The notes: generated from the sequence alone by a model not told the origin. DNA of 48,637 bases from Chitinophagales bacterium (GCA_030832645.1 JAURIR010000008.1:1-48637), one strand, 5' to 3'; positions 16,728 to 26,677 are shown, numbered from the stretch's first letter. Made by a program: numbers and translations.

Positions 16728-17255
16728 TTATTTGGCGGGAGGTTTGGGTGATCCTGCCTCTATTTTTTTCTTGACCAATGGAAGAAGATCGTCAGCATCA
16801 GGAGATACTACCAAAGCTTCCTTTCTGAATACGTAACCGAATCCGTTTGCCTTTGCAACATCGTTGATCAACTGATTTGCTTTTTGTGCAACCGGAGCCA
16901 TCAGCTCTTCTTGCTTTTGTTGCATTTGCTGCTGATAGCTTTGCTCGTACCCTTGCAATTCTACCAATAGCTTTTTCATTTTTTCTCTGTTAGCAGTTCT
17001 GATCGCATTGGACCATTTGGTGGAGTCTGCCTTGAAAATACTGTCTTGGCGATTGAGCTCCTTCAATGTTTCTGCATAATTGATTTGCAAAGCACTATCA
17101 AATCCAGACATTTCAGCCATTGCTTTTTTATATTCTGGCATCAATTGTACCACCTCGTCTACACTGATATAACCGTGTTTGCTTTGAGCGTTGAGCATTG
17201 GGTTGAAAGACATTATAGCGATCATCACCATACCCAGGAAAAAATACTTTTTCAT
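16728..17255 (-). CDS. OmpH/Skp-like periplasmic chaperone (distal copy)
   Basis: This 175-residue exported protein has a signal peptide (MKKYFFLGMVMIAIMSFNPMLNAQ). The mature part is a long charged coiled coil, seen in ELQGYEQSYQQQMQQKQEEL, typical of the OmpH/Skp tentacle chaperones that carry unfolded outer-membrane proteins to BamA. YISVDEVVQLMPEYKKAM is the usual N-terminal beta segment. Bacteroidota often carry two tandem copies next to bamA, as here. The C-terminus is Pro/Lys-rich. A strong terminator follows. Confidence 0.9.
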   Translation of the reverse strand: MKKYFFLGMVMIAIMSFNPMLNAQSKHGYISVDEVVQLMPEYKKAMAEMSGFDSALQINYAETLKELNRQDSIFKADSTKWSNAIRTANREKMKKLLVELQGYEQSYQQQMQQKQEELMAPVAQKANQLINDVAKANGFGYVFRKEALVVSPDADDLLPLVKKKIEAGSPKPPAK

Positions 17256-17294
17256 TATTCGTGATTGTTTAAGTGTTGCGAAAATAGGGTTTTT

Positions 17295-17807
17295 TTATTT
17301 GCTGGTTAACTCTTTTAAGACATCGTCACTGCGGTCTAACTTGGGGTCTGCGAAAATGATGGTAATTCCTTCGCTTTTGTCCAAGATGAGATCATATTGC
17401 CTGGCTACGGCCAATTTCTGCACAGCATTGTACACTTTATCTTGAATCGGTTTTACCAGTTCTTGTCGCTTCTTGAATAAATCTCCTTCAAATCCAAATC
17501 GTTTTTTTTGCAGGTCTCTCACTTCTTTTTCCTTGTTGAACAGATCGTCTTCTCTTTTTTTCAACAGCTCCTCGCTCAACATCACTTTTTCGGCTTCGTA
17601 ATTTCTATAGAGTTGATCCAATGCTGCCTGCTTGTCATCAATTTCTTTTTGCCATTGCAAACTGAATGCATCCAATTTTTTTTGTGCATCGCTGTAATCA
17701 GGAAGCTTACTGAGAATATAACGTGTGTCTATGATCGCGTAGCGTTGGGCATTCACCGACAATGTGATCATCACAGTTGCCAAGAGAAAAAAAATGATTT
17801 TTTTCAT
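17295..17807 (-). CDS. OmpH/Skp-like periplasmic chaperone (proximal copy)
   Basis: The 170-residue protein has a signal peptide (MKKIIFFLLATVMITLSVNAQ) and then RYAIIDTRYILSKLPDYSDA, the OmpH/Skp start. A heptad-rich coiled coil from about residue 40 to 120 follows. The C-terminal segment with KVYNAVQKLAVARQYDLILDKS is also family-typical. It lies 19 bases after bamA on the same strand and is probably co-transcribed with it. The two copies are diverged paralogues, not a recent duplication. Confidence 0.92.
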   Translation of the reverse strand: MKKIIFFLLATVMITLSVNAQRYAIIDTRYILSKLPDYSDAQKKLDAFSLQWQKEIDDKQAALDQLYRNYEAEKVMLSEELLKKREDDLFNKEKEVRDLQKKRFGFEGDLFKKRQELVKPIQDKVYNAVQKLAVARQYDLILDKSEGITIIFADPKLDRSDDVLKELTSK

Positions 17808-17826
17808 GATGAATTTTTTAAAAATT

Positions 17827-20544
17827 TTATTCTGGTTCGTAACCTAACATGAATGTAAACCTGCTGGCGTCGCGCAATCTGCCATTGGCGGTCAATCGAT
17901 CCAATCCAATGCCGTAATCGAATCCTAACAAACCGAACATGGGAAGGAAAAATCTAACACCTACTCCAACAGCTCGCCTCAACCTAAATGGATTCCATTC
18001 TTTGAAACTGTACCAACCATTGGCTGCTTCGTAAAACATCAAACCATAAATAGTACTGCTCGGATTCGTGACGAACGGATAGCGCATCTCCAATGAGTAC
18101 TTGTTAAAGATGGTAAAGAATTGAGTGGCAGTTGTTTTATCTGGATTGATTGTTGGATCTGAATTATCGTATACTGGATATCCGCGGTGTGCAACCAAAT
18201 CGTATCCCAATACGCCAAAATTATTCGTGATACCTGCATCCCCCACCTGAAATCTTTCAAAAGGAGAAATAGGCATTTTCTTGTTGTACCTTCCGATGAA
18301 GCCATACTTGGCAGCCATTCGCATTACAAACTGACGGCTCTTGTCTTCTCCTGCAGGCTTACCGATAGGTACAAACCATTCTGCATTGAACCTCCACTTG
18401 TGGTATTCTACCAACTTGAAAACATCTTTTTGATTGATACCTTGTATAGAAGACCATGGTGGCGTGAAGGCTGCACTTGCCATGAAATTGGAACCGCTTC
18501 TCGGGAAGATTGGTTGATCAATTGAAGTACGCTGTAATGCAAACTTCAAATTGAAGTTATTGGATACACCCGTTGAGAAAGAAGGGAAGATCGAGTAATT
18601 CTTCGCACGGTATTGAATGTAGTTGAGAGAGGTTACCAAACTGAAATAATCATCCGGCCATTTCAACATCTTACCGAATGCAATGGTTGCACCTGCAGTA
18701 CTTAAATAAGATGAGTCCACGTATGTTCTGTCATACCTTCCGGTGTATGGATTGTAGGCATTGGTGAATTTTGTATTGAAGATATTCACCGTAAATGAAT
18801 TTCGTTTTTTACCGCCAAACCATGGTTCTGTAAAAGAGAAATTGATGGACCTAAAATATTTTCCATTGGATTGATACCTCAAGCTGAGTTTTTGTCCATC
18901 TCCCGTTGGCAATGGGTCCCATGCTGATTTCTTCCAAATATTTTTGATAGAGAAATTATTGAAGGTAACACCCAGTGTACCGGTCAATCCGATATTACCT
19001 CCCCAACCGGCACTAAGTTCCAGCTGATCCGATGATTTTTCCTGAACCGAATAGTTGATATCCACGGTACCGTCTTCCTGATTGGGAACCGGTTGCATTC
19101 CCAATTTCTCTTGATCAAAATAACCGAGGTTGATGATTTCACGCTGTGAACGAATCAAATCCTGACGACTGAATTTTTCACCAGGTACGGTCCTCAATTC
19201 GCGACGAATTACATACTCTTTGGTTTTGTCGTTACCAGAGATATTTACATTTTTGATGGTAGCCTGGGGACCTTCTGTAATACGTAGTTCGTGATCAATA
19301 GTATCGTTGTATACAGATGTTTCAACTGCGTTGACACTGAAAAATAAATAGCCATAGTCCATGTACATGGAACTTACATCACCACCTTCCGGAGAAAGTT
19401 GTTTACCTAATTTTTTATTGAGGATATCCAGGTTGTAAGTATCTCCTTTTTTAATACCCAATACCATGTTGAGCACGCTGTCAGGGTATTTGGTATTGCC
19501 CTTCCATGTCATGTTTCCAAAATAGTATTTGCTTCCTTCGTCCACTTTCATGGAGATATTCAACCTACCCTTTTGATCATAGTATTGCGTATCGCTCACG
19601 AAATTTGCATCGCGGTATCCCAATGCATTGTAATACTGCAATACTTTTTCTTTGTCTTCGATGTATTTTTTTTCGTCGAATTTTGCAGAAGAGAAAAGTT
19701 TGAACCTGAACCATGGGTCAATGAAATCCCTGATCATGGAAGGCTTTAAGATTCCCCATTTCTTTAGAAACTCTTTGGCCGTAAATTCTTTGATAGGTCC
19801 ATAAGGGCTCATTGCACTGTCGGCATGCAAGGTGATGCGCGTCATCTCTTTTGTACCCTTGAGTTTTCTCTTCAAGGAAGGTATGGCTGCAGCTTCGTTG
19901 CCAAAGAAGAATATGTCGGAGATACGCACCTTGATACCTTTTACAATATTGAACGTGAGTACTACTTTGTCTGGACTGTAAGTATCGGGCTTTTCTTCCA
20001 CTTGAACAGTGGCTCCTTTGAAACCTTTCTCTGTATAATACTTGATGATATTTTCTTTTGCAGATAATTTCATGTTGTCGGTTACAACACGACTTTTTAC
20101 CAACCCCACTTTATCTTTCAATTCATCCGATTCTGTTTTACGAATGCCTTTGAATTTATAATCCGCAAGCATGGGTCTTTCTACAGCATCGATTTCTATC
20201 CAGATATTATTTTCCTCCAATTTGGTGATCCAGATATTGATGTTGGTAAACATGTTTTGCGACCACAACTTATTGATTGCCTTGGAGAAATTATCGCCGC
20301 CCGGCAGGGTCACTTCATCCCCCACTGCCAATCCGGAAACGGAAATAACGATGGCAGGATCGAATGCTTTGTTTCCTTTTACGGCAATATCAGCAATGAT
20401 GTATTTTCTGGGATATTTTGCGTTGAAAATGGACAACAATGCGGGGTCCACCGAGGCCGGTGGGAGGGTATCATTTTGGGCTGATACACTGTTCGAAAAC
20501 ATGAGTAAACCCATCATAATGAACAGCATACAGTTCCGCATCAT
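17827..20544 (-). CDS. bamA: Outer membrane protein assembly factor BamA
   Basis: BamA is the Omp85 core of the machinery that folds beta-barrel proteins into the outer membrane. About 905 residues: a signal peptide (MFSNSVSAQ), an N-terminal series of POTRA domains to about residue 460 (for example IADIAVKGNKAFDPAIVISVSG and ATIKNVNISGNDKTKEYVIR), then a 16-strand barrel (SAGWGGNIGLTGTLG onward). The chosen start is the ATG at 20544; the longer frame opens with TTG at 20568. The C-terminus ends FTFMLGYEPE, with the aromatic residue internal rather than terminal. It sits between uppS and two Skp genes. Confidence 0.96.
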   Translation of the reverse strand: MMRNCMLFIMMGLLMFSNSVSAQNDTLPPASVDPALLSIFNAKYPRKYIIADIAVKGNKAFDPAIVISVSGLAVGDEVTLPGGDNFSKAINKLWSQNMFTNINIWITKLEENNIWIEIDAVERPMLADYKFKGIRKTESDELKDKVGLVKSRVVTDNMKLSAKENIIKYYTEKGFKGATVQVEEKPDTYSPDKVVLTFNIVKGIKVRISDIFFFGNEAAAIPSLKRKLKGTKEMTRITLHADSAMSPYGPIKEFTAKEFLKKWGILKPSMIRDFIDPWFRFKLFSSAKFDEKKYIEDKEKVLQYYNALGYRDANFVSDTQYYDQKGRLNISMKVDEGSKYYFGNMTWKGNTKYPDSVLNMVLGIKKGDTYNLDILNKKLGKQLSPEGGDVSSMYMDYGYLFFSVNAVETSVYNDTIDHELRITEGPQATIKNVNISGNDKTKEYVIRRELRTVPGEKFSRQDLIRSQREIINLGYFDQEKLGMQPVPNQEDGTVDINYSVQEKSSDQLELSAGWGGNIGLTGTLGVTFNNFSIKNIWKKSAWDPLPTGDGQKLSLRYQSNGKYFRSINFSFTEPWFGGKKRNSFTVNIFNTKFTNAYNPYTGRYDRTYVDSSYLSTAGATIAFGKMLKWPDDYFSLVTSLNYIQYRAKNYSIFPSFSTGVSNNFNLKFALQRTSIDQPIFPRSGSNFMASAAFTPPWSSIQGINQKDVFKLVEYHKWRFNAEWFVPIGKPAGEDKSRQFVMRMAAKYGFIGRYNKKMPISPFERFQVGDAGITNNFGVLGYDLVAHRGYPVYDNSDPTINPDKTTATQFFTIFNKYSLEMRYPFVTNPSSTIYGLMFYEAANGWYSFKEWNPFRLRRAVGVGVRFFLPMFGLLGFDYGIGLDRLTANGRLRDASRFTFMLGYEPE

Positions 20545-20584
20545 CAACTTCTTGGTTTGGGAGGGCAAAATAACGGCTTTTTGT

Positions 20585-21343
20585 CTAATTCTTTGTTAAA
20601 GGGCCTTGTAATTGACTACTTGTTTTTCCGAACCTTCTCTCTCGTTTTTGGTAATCGAGGATGGCTTCGTATAAATTCTCCTTGCGAAAATCAGGCCATC
20701 TGGTTTCGGTGAAGTATAGTTCAGCGTAGGCGAGTTGATAGAGTAAGAAGTTACTGATGCGGTATTCACCACTTGTACGGATCATCAATTCAGGATCAGG
20801 AAACGCACTGGTACTGAGGTAATGCTGCAAAGTATCTTGGGTGATGTTTTCCGGTTCAAGCAGGTTTTCTTTCACATCCAATGCAATTTGTTTCACTGCA
20901 TGCACCAACTCCCATCGGGAACTGTAACTCAAGGCCATTATCAGATTGAGTCCCGTATTATTGGAAGTCATGTCGATCGCCTCCTGCAAAGCCTGACGGG
21001 CATTGGGGGGAAGCATGGACAAAGCGCCAATGGCGTGCATCTTAATATTGTTTTTATTGAGGATGGGCACCTCTTTGCGGAGGGTTTCCACCAACAATTC
21101 CATCAATCCTGTAACTTCCTTCGTGGGCCTGTCCCAATTTTCGGTAGAAAACGCATAAAGTGTAAGGAATTTCACTCCCAGCTCAGCACATCCTTCTACA
21201 ATATCTCTCACACTTTCCACTCCTCTAAAATGGCCAAACAATCGATCCTGCCCCTGTTCTTGGGCCCATCTTCCGTTTCCATCCATGATGATGGCGATAT
21301 GCTGTGGAAGGCGCTCCAGATCAATATTTTGCTTGAGAGACAT
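20585..21343 (-). CDS. uppS: Isoprenyl transferase (undecaprenyl diphosphate synthase)
   Basis: UppS extends farnesyl diphosphate with isopentenyl diphosphate in cis to make the C55 lipid carrier used for wall and surface polysaccharides. The 252-residue protein shows the active-site signature IIMDGNGRWAQ (catalytic Asp), then GVESVRDIVEGC, FSTENWDRP and the C-terminal RTSGEYRISNFLLYQLAYAE. It precedes bamA by 16 coding-free bases in the shorter bamA model plus 24 bases. The order DUF6089-uppS-bamA-skp is characteristic of the phylum. Confidence 0.96.
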   Translation of the reverse strand: MSLKQNIDLERLPQHIAIIMDGNGRWAQEQGQDRLFGHFRGVESVRDIVEGCAELGVKFLTLYAFSTENWDRPTKEVTGLMELLVETLRKEVPILNKNNIKMHAIGALSMLPPNARQALQEAIDMTSNNTGLNLIMALSYSSRWELVHAVKQIALDVKENLLEPENITQDTLQHYLSTSAFPDPELMIRTSGEYRISNFLLYQLAYAELYFTETRWPDFRKENLYEAILDYQKRERRFGKTSSQLQGPLTKN

Positions 21344-21373
21344 TCTGCAAAGTTAGTGTATTTAAAGGGGATC

Positions 21374-22186
21374 TTACCTGGGATCCGCACACTTGTAGGA
21401 ACTGATCGAGAAGCTAAGCGTGCATTGCGCGAAGACGTAGTGGTCTTTTTGCTGACTGAATCCCCGTTGATCTCCGTCAATTTTTATTTGACCTGCCGAT
21501 CGATCGTGCAATTTTTTTGCAATATCCAACCCATTTGAATTGACGTAAGTCGGTTGATAGATGATACTCACATCGTCTAAATAATCTGTATTTGTATACC
21601 TGTATACAACTTCAAAGCCAAGGTTAAGGTTTTTGACAAGATTGTACTTGACACCCATTCCTAGTGGAAAGCAATATGCCTGGTCGCTGTAAAATGTATT
21701 TCCCTGACCCTGCCCTTCAGTGCCCAAGGGTCTGAGTTTGTATTTAATACCCTCGTAATAAGTGTAAGGATTGTGCTTGATGATGCCCACTCCCAGGGTA
21801 ACGTAGGGAGTAAACCTGTAATCGGGATTCCCCGGTATGAATTTGAAAAAGTTAAAATCGCCCTGTACAGAAACTTCCCACACCTTGTTTTGAAAATCGA
21901 GGTTCCGAAGCTGTTGAAAAGGTAATTTAGACAGTGAGTCTGCATAACCCAACTTGGCAAAATGGCCTGCTACCCTCAATGCCACGTAGGAGCCAAATTG
22001 TTTTTTAGCAAAGACGCCATAGGTCAGTTGGGGATTTTTTATTCCTGTTCTATTGTTGAGATCGCCAAAATAATGTGCTGCTCCAAAAGCAACTCCTACT
22101 TCGCCTTCCTGCACGATGGCTTGTGGCTGTGCATAGGAGGAAAGGCATGTTGCAACTAGCAGAAAACAGAATAGGATTCTTTTCAT
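21374..22186 (-). CDS. DUF6089-like outer-membrane beta-barrel protein
   Basis: This 270-residue exported protein has a signal peptide (MKRILFCFLLVATCLSSYAQ) followed by EVGVAFGAAHYFGDLN. It then shows alternating aromatic/polar strands typical of a small outer-membrane barrel (YRFTPYVTLGVGIIKHNPYTYYE). Its place between nadK and uppS-bamA and its start motif match what I know as DUF6089; function is unknown. The ATG at 22186 was chosen because it gives a clean signal peptide; the longer frame adds 14 unlikely residues. Confidence 0.82.
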   Translation of the reverse strand: MKRILFCFLLVATCLSSYAQPQAIVQEGEVGVAFGAAHYFGDLNNRTGIKNPQLTYGVFAKKQFGSYVALRVAGHFAKLGYADSLSKLPFQQLRNLDFQNKVWEVSVQGDFNFFKFIPGNPDYRFTPYVTLGVGIIKHNPYTYYEGIKYKLRPLGTEGQGQGNTFYSDQAYCFPLGMGVKYNLVKNLNLGFEVVYRYTNTDYLDDVSIIYQPTYVNSNGLDIAKKLHDRSAGQIKIDGDQRGFSQQKDHYVFAQCTLSFSISSYKCADPR

Positions 22187-22254
22187 TCCATTGTAAATGT
22201 AAGTACTTGAAGAAAAGATAGGATGCACGTTGGGTTAAAAAAGTTGTAAAATGA

Positions 22255-23118
22255 TCATCGGTTACGGGTATCAAATCCCCAGGTTAGTTTTTCCCTCAAT
22301 GTTTTGAGAAAAATATTTTCATTCAGACGAATAAGATTGAAAGTGAAATCTTCTTTTTTAATTGAAAGTTGAACCGACTTGTCTACAATCTCTTTTCGGG
22401 CATCCAGTGTACATATAAAATCTTCGGTTCTACCTTCTACCTGAAAGGAGAGCACGTGATGATTTGGAACGACGATTGGGCGGATATTCAAATTATGTGG
22501 TGCAATGGGTGTTAACACAAAACTGTTGCTCTCAGGAAAAACAACCGGACCGTTGCAACTAAGCGAGTAACCAGTAGAGCCTGTTGGGGTAGAAACAATC
22601 AACCCATCCGACCAAAATGTATTGAGAAACTCTCCATTCAAATAGGTATGAATTTTTATCATGGGGGAGAATTCCCTTTTGTGAATGGTAAACTCATTCA
22701 AAGCAAATGGATCGTTTGCAAACAAGGGAATGCTTGCATCCAGATGAACAAGACTTCGTTTATCAAGTACAAAGGTTTTATTTTTTAGAGCATCCACCGC
22801 CTCCTGCAAATCTTCTTTGCGCAAGCTGGCCAAGAATCCCAGTCTACCATAATTAATCCCCAGCACTGGAATTTGTTTATCTCTCACCAAGCAAACTGTA
22901 TCCAACAATGTTCCATCCCCTCCTAATGAAATGACAGCATCATAGGATTTGTCCAGCTCTTTTTCGCTTGAAAAAGTTTTGTGCGATTTAAAGTTGTCCA
23001 ATGGCAATTGCTCATAAACCACTGCTTCAATTCCTGCCTGCCCCAAAGCATCGCATAGTTGATGTAAATCCTGTGGAGCTAAAACCGCTCCCTCCCTGCT
23101 ATATATAGCAACTTTCAT
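22255..23118 (-). CDS. nadK: NAD kinase
   Basis: NadK phosphorylates NAD to NADP. The 287-residue protein has the hallmark ISLGGDGTLLDTV (catalytic Asp), then PVLGINYGRLGFLA and the TPTGSTGYSLSCNGPVV motif. It lies between the POTRA/barrel gene (44 bases upstream in transcription, with respect to that gene's stop) and DUF6089, all on the minus strand, so it is probably expressed with the envelope block. Confidence 0.97.
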   Translation of the reverse strand: MKVAIYSREGAVLAPQDLHQLCDALGQAGIEAVVYEQLPLDNFKSHKTFSSEKELDKSYDAVISLGGDGTLLDTVCLVRDKQIPVLGINYGRLGFLASLRKEDLQEAVDALKNKTFVLDKRSLVHLDASIPLFANDPFALNEFTIHKREFSPMIKIHTYLNGEFLNTFWSDGLIVSTPTGSTGYSLSCNGPVVFPESNSFVLTPIAPHNLNIRPIVVPNHHVLSFQVEGRTEDFICTLDARKEIVDKSVQLSIKKEDFTFNLIRLNENIFLKTLREKLTWGFDTRNR

Positions 23119-23162
23119 ATCCCGAAGATAGGAACGAACAAGGAAGTTCTGAGAATTTGTTC

Positions 23163-24593
23163 TCAGTAACGAGATTCGTAATTGTGCAAATACAACCCAA
23201 GTTTATTGAATTGATTGTAGGTGAATTCCAGACGCATTACGAAATCATAGATACTCACAATATCTACACCCGCCCCAAATGAATAGAGCAGTTTATTATT
23301 AAGCTGGTTTTGAAATACATTGTCTTTGCTGTACACATAGCCAACATCTCCGTAGAGTTTTACATAAAATTTGAAAGGTATTGTTTGATAGGCTTTTGAC
23401 TTTATACCTGAATTCACCTTCATGGAATAGAATTCTTTTCCAATGGTTCCCTTCAACGTTCCTCCTGCCACTCCGTCCACTACATACCTTTCCAAACCTC
23501 TGATATACCTATCTCCATAGCCAAGCATGTATTGATTGATATACGGTTGCTTGAACGGAACTTTTAGGTGGGCATCGGCCATCACACCGAAATAATACTT
23601 CTTATGAAATTCAACAAAGCGTCCATAGCGGAAATACAACTGAGAAAGATTCATTTTACTGTTTACTCCTTTTCGTAAGAAATCAGCTATGAACAACGAT
23701 CCTTTTGTTGGATAAGGAAAGTAATTGATATTCAAGTGCTGAAAAGTATATTGAAGTTCCGGATAGGAAGTTGATTGAATGTTGTCGCCCAAATATTGAT
23801 TGTTCAATTTAAAAATTGTATCAGCGATAGAACTAGCGTGCCATCCTGCCCTGAGATAATGGCGATTGATAGAACCTTTGCGATACGAGAGCGTTGTTCC
23901 AAAGTATAGTTCCTTTTTTATATACTGATTGGGCACTCTCAAGAAAAGTTGTTTGTTATTGGCACTTTTGTAAAATATTTCTTTGTTCCAATTTTTATTT
24001 ACGTCGATGGCCCATCCAAATCGAAGTTTTGGATCGGAAAAAGGATTGTAATATTTGATAGCAAGTCTTCGCGAAAATCCGTCCATCAACCAAATATTCA
24101 ATTTGTCGTTTCGTCCTGATATGTTTTCGCCCATGAACTTCATACCAAAATTGACACGCTTCAAACTAAAGCCATAATCCTTTGCCCATACCTGAATATT
24201 TCTATCCATCGGTTTGAAATAGGGAATGGGGAAATAATACCACCGCTCATCAACTTCGGCATGAATATCCACTGAATCATTTATCCAATTATTGAAGTAC
24301 ATGTTGACACTTACAAAAAGCGCCGTGTTCATTAAATTGTTTTTGCTTTTATCGAGTCCACTTAGAATTTCACTGATGCTATAGGACTCGTTTTTTTTCA
24401 TGACTACTTCGCGAACAACCATATAATTTTTCGTGATGCGGTTGCCGTGAACGTAAATATTTCGAACGGTTACTCTGGCTTCGTTTAAGATGGGAGAATT
24501 TTGGAATACTTCCTCTACTTCCTGGGCGTTGACCCAACAAGAGGTTGACAGTATAAGTATGAGCAGCGAAAGAAATTTTCGCATTTTTTCCAT
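23163..24593 (-). CDS. Omp85-superfamily protein with a single POTRA domain and beta-barrel
   Basis: The 476-residue protein starts MEKMRKFLSLLILILSTSCW and has a signal peptide ending near VNAQ. One POTRA-like domain follows (VRNIYVHGNRITKNYMVVRE, about residues 40-120), then about 350 residues of beta-strand-rich sequence resembling a BamA/TamA-like surface-antigen barrel. It is much shorter than BamA and is probably a separate outer-membrane transporter or insertase. The start at 24593 was chosen for the signal peptide. The CBS gene ends 42 bases upstream of this ATG. Confidence 0.8.
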   Translation of the reverse strand: MEKMRKFLSLLILILSTSCWVNAQEVEEVFQNSPILNEARVTVRNIYVHGNRITKNYMVVREVVMKKNESYSISEILSGLDKSKNNLMNTALFVSVNMYFNNWINDSVDIHAEVDERWYYFPIPYFKPMDRNIQVWAKDYGFSLKRVNFGMKFMGENISGRNDKLNIWLMDGFSRRLAIKYYNPFSDPKLRFGWAIDVNKNWNKEIFYKSANNKQLFLRVPNQYIKKELYFGTTLSYRKGSINRHYLRAGWHASSIADTIFKLNNQYLGDNIQSTSYPELQYTFQHLNINYFPYPTKGSLFIADFLRKGVNSKMNLSQLYFRYGRFVEFHKKYYFGVMADAHLKVPFKQPYINQYMLGYGDRYIRGLERYVVDGVAGGTLKGTIGKEFYSMKVNSGIKSKAYQTIPFKFYVKLYGDVGYVYSKDNVFQNQLNNKLLYSFGAGVDIVSIYDFVMRLEFTYNQFNKLGLYLHNYESRY

Positions 24594-24635
24594 AAACGTA
24601 AGATAGCCAAAACAGTTGAGTGAGAAAGCAAACAC

Positions 24636-25298
24636 CTAAATGTTCAGATAGTTCAATAAATGATCGAGGTTGTTTTGGAGCGTATTGTCAAATGCCTCTT
24701 CTCCGTAATAATATAAAACAGTGTACTCATGGCGTTGAAAAGTAGCAATCAAATCAGAAATTTCTTCTTTGTTTACCCGAATGATGATTTGCAATAATCC
24801 GTTAACGGGGTCCGCAATGGTATTCAGCTGCATGATCATGCAATCATTGGACTCCACTAAGCGATTGATTTCGCCGGGTGCATAATCGTGGTGAGGAGTT
24901 TCGAGTACGATAAATGCCCCGTTGGAGGAAGCACCAACCAGCAATGCTGTTTGATCAATCAGTTTGTCTGATTCTATTGCCCCTTCCCATTCATTTTTCT
25001 CATTCAGCACTGGTACAATATCAATATTGAACTTGGTTCTTACCCTGAGTGCCTGTAAAAAATGATCGTTGGATTTTACATGAGCGTTGATAAAATACGA
25101 TTCGAGTGAAATCAATTCTAAAGTGGCATCAGCTTCTTCAAGATCGAACAGTTCAACAATGCCTTTATAATGTAAACCATCCAACACAACGGCATATTCC
25201 GTGTGTTGCATATCCATCATCTCCAGCGCATGTGAAACAGTATCGTGTAAATCGAATGTTGGAAAAGAAGCATTTAGAAGTTGACTACAGAATGTCAT
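24636..25298 (-). CDS. CBS-domain protein with ACT-like C-terminus
   Basis: A 220-residue cytoplasmic protein. The first ~125 residues hold a CBS pair (FDLHDTVSHALEMMDMQHTEYAVVLDG and VRTKFNIDIVPVLNEKNEW), which usually binds adenine nucleotides. The C-terminal ~80 residues (LLQIIIRVNKEEISDLIATF, VLYYYGE) look like an ACT-type regulatory fold. No enzyme domain is attached. It precedes the POTRA/barrel and nadK genes, an association I recall from other Bacteroidota. Ligand unknown. Confidence 0.8.
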   Translation of the reverse strand: MTFCSQLLNASFPTFDLHDTVSHALEMMDMQHTEYAVVLDGLHYKGIVELFDLEEADATLELISLESYFINAHVKSNDHFLQALRVRTKFNIDIVPVLNEKNEWEGAIESDKLIDQTALLVGASSNGAFIVLETPHHDYAPGEINRLVESNDCMIMQLNTIADPVNGLLQIIIRVNKEEISDLIATFQRHEYTVLYYYGEEAFDNTLQNNLDHLLNYLNI

Positions 25299-25325
25299 GC
25301 CAGCATTTATAAGCCAATATTACGG

Positions 25326-26105
25326 CTAATTTGCTCCAGAGTAACTCATTTTTTGTAAAAATTCTGTAAGAATTTTGTTGAACTCCGCAGGAACCTCCAT
25401 CATCGGTGCATGGCCGCAGTGATCTATGAAATGTAATTCGCTGTTCTTGATCAATTTATTGAATTCTCTTCCCACAAATGGTGGTGTGATGATGTCGTTA
25501 TTACCCCAGATCAACAAGGTAGAGAGTTGAATGTGTTTCAATTCATCTTGCATGTTATGCTTGATAGCACTTCTGGCTAATGAAATAACCTTAAGCGTCT
25601 TCATCCGTTCGTTGACAATCTGATATACTTCGTCTACCAACTCTTTTGTTGCAACGTTTGGATCGTAGAATGTAATTTCTGTTTTCTTTTTAATGTATTC
25701 GTAGTCTCCTCTTTTGGGATAGGTTTCCCCCATTCCGTTTTCAAAAAGTCCGGAACTGCCGGTCAAGATGAGTGATCTTATTTTTCCGGGTGATTTTAAT
25801 ACATGCACCAGAGCAACATGTCCGCCCAACGAATTACCCAGAAGGTGTATCCGCTGGTATCCACGATGATCAATGAATTTGGCTAAATATTTTTCCAAAC
25901 CACCCACGGTGGTATGCAATAAATCGAGTTCAAACAATGGCAAAATCGGCACAATCACTTTATGTGTTTTCTTAAAGTGTTCGATGATGCCAGAGAAATT
26001 ACTGATGGCCCCAAAGAGACCGTGCAATAACATCAAAGGTTCCCCCTCTCCTTCCTCCAGGAACTTGAATTTTCCGTCAATTCTTAATTCATAGGAATAA
26101 CTCAT
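25326..26105 (-). CDS. Alpha/beta hydrolase
   Basis: The 259-residue soluble protein has the alpha/beta-hydrolase fold. It shows the oxyanion region LLHGLFGAISNF, the nucleophile elbow GNSLGGH (Ser), the acid loop WGNNDIITPP (Asp) and the catalytic His in DHCGHAPMMEVP. No signal peptide is present. Substrate cannot be predicted; lipase, esterase or C-C hydrolase roles are all possible. It follows cvpA by 27 bases on the same strand. Confidence 0.9.
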   Translation of the reverse strand: MSYSYELRIDGKFKFLEEGEGEPLMLLHGLFGAISNFSGIIEHFKKTHKVIVPILPLFELDLLHTTVGGLEKYLAKFIDHRGYQRIHLLGNSLGGHVALVHVLKSPGKIRSLILTGSSGLFENGMGETYPKRGDYEYIKKKTEITFYDPNVATKELVDEVYQIVNERMKTLKVISLARSAIKHNMQDELKHIQLSTLLIWGNNDIITPPFVGREFNKLIKNSELHFIDHCGHAPMMEVPAEFNKILTEFLQKMSYSGAN

Positions 26106-26132
26106 GGATGAAAGATAGGATATTATTTGAAT

Positions 26133-26663
26133 TTAGCTGGGAATATGCTCTTGAATAGCAGCTTTGGTATCGTAGAATAAATTTTTAATTGCTGGAAGCC
26201 AATTACTGAACTGACGAATCAGCCATTTACCAAAACGCACTAAATATTCGTATGTTTTTGTTTCTCCCACATTCTGCCGATCGATGATTTCAAATTTTTC
26301 GGCATAAACAAGTAAAATGGAAAAAATGGTTATGTATATAATCGAAAAAAATAGGATGCCCATCAGCTTGTTCACAAATCCCAGCATCAATGCCTGTGCC
26401 GATTTTTCAATGATTTTACCAATGATGCGGACAGCAATAATTCCTGCCAACATCACCAATACAAACGAAAGAAAACTATACCACTTACTATCGGTTTTTG
26501 CATGGTCTCTTATATACCCGGCTACCATTCCAGAAAATTGCAAGGCCAATAAAACAGATATGAAATAGGATGCAAAAGTGAAAATGGCCATGGTGAACCC
26601 CTTGGTCCAACCTTTGTAAACTGCAAAAGCGAAAATGATTGCTGCGATAATATCTATTACCAT
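26133..26663 (-). CDS. CvpA-family inner-membrane protein
   Basis: The 176-residue protein has four hydrophobic segments (IDIIAAIIFAFAVYKGWTKG, FTFASYFISVLLALQF, FVLVMLAGIIAVRIIG and ILFFSIIYITIFSILLVY). This, with the N-terminal DIIAAIIFAFAVYKGWTKGF motif, matches the CvpA family, known from colicin V production and stress tolerance. The precise role is unknown. It lies 16 bases after yqeY, in a gldC-yqeY-cvpA-hydrolase run. Confidence 0.88.
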   Translation of the reverse strand: MVIDIIAAIIFAFAVYKGWTKGFTMAIFTFASYFISVLLALQFSGMVAGYIRDHAKTDSKWYSFLSFVLVMLAGIIAVRIIGKIIEKSAQALMLGFVNKLMGILFFSIIYITIFSILLVYAEKFEIIDRQNVGETKTYEYLVRFGKWLIRQFSNWLPAIKNLFYDTKAAIQEHIPS

Positions 26664-26677
26664 AGTTATCTCTTATG

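Noticed and set aside
20822-21538. 238-codon plus-strand frame opposite uppS and DUF6089
   Set aside because: Antisense to two clear genes; the translation has no family features and spans their intergenic gap only by chance.
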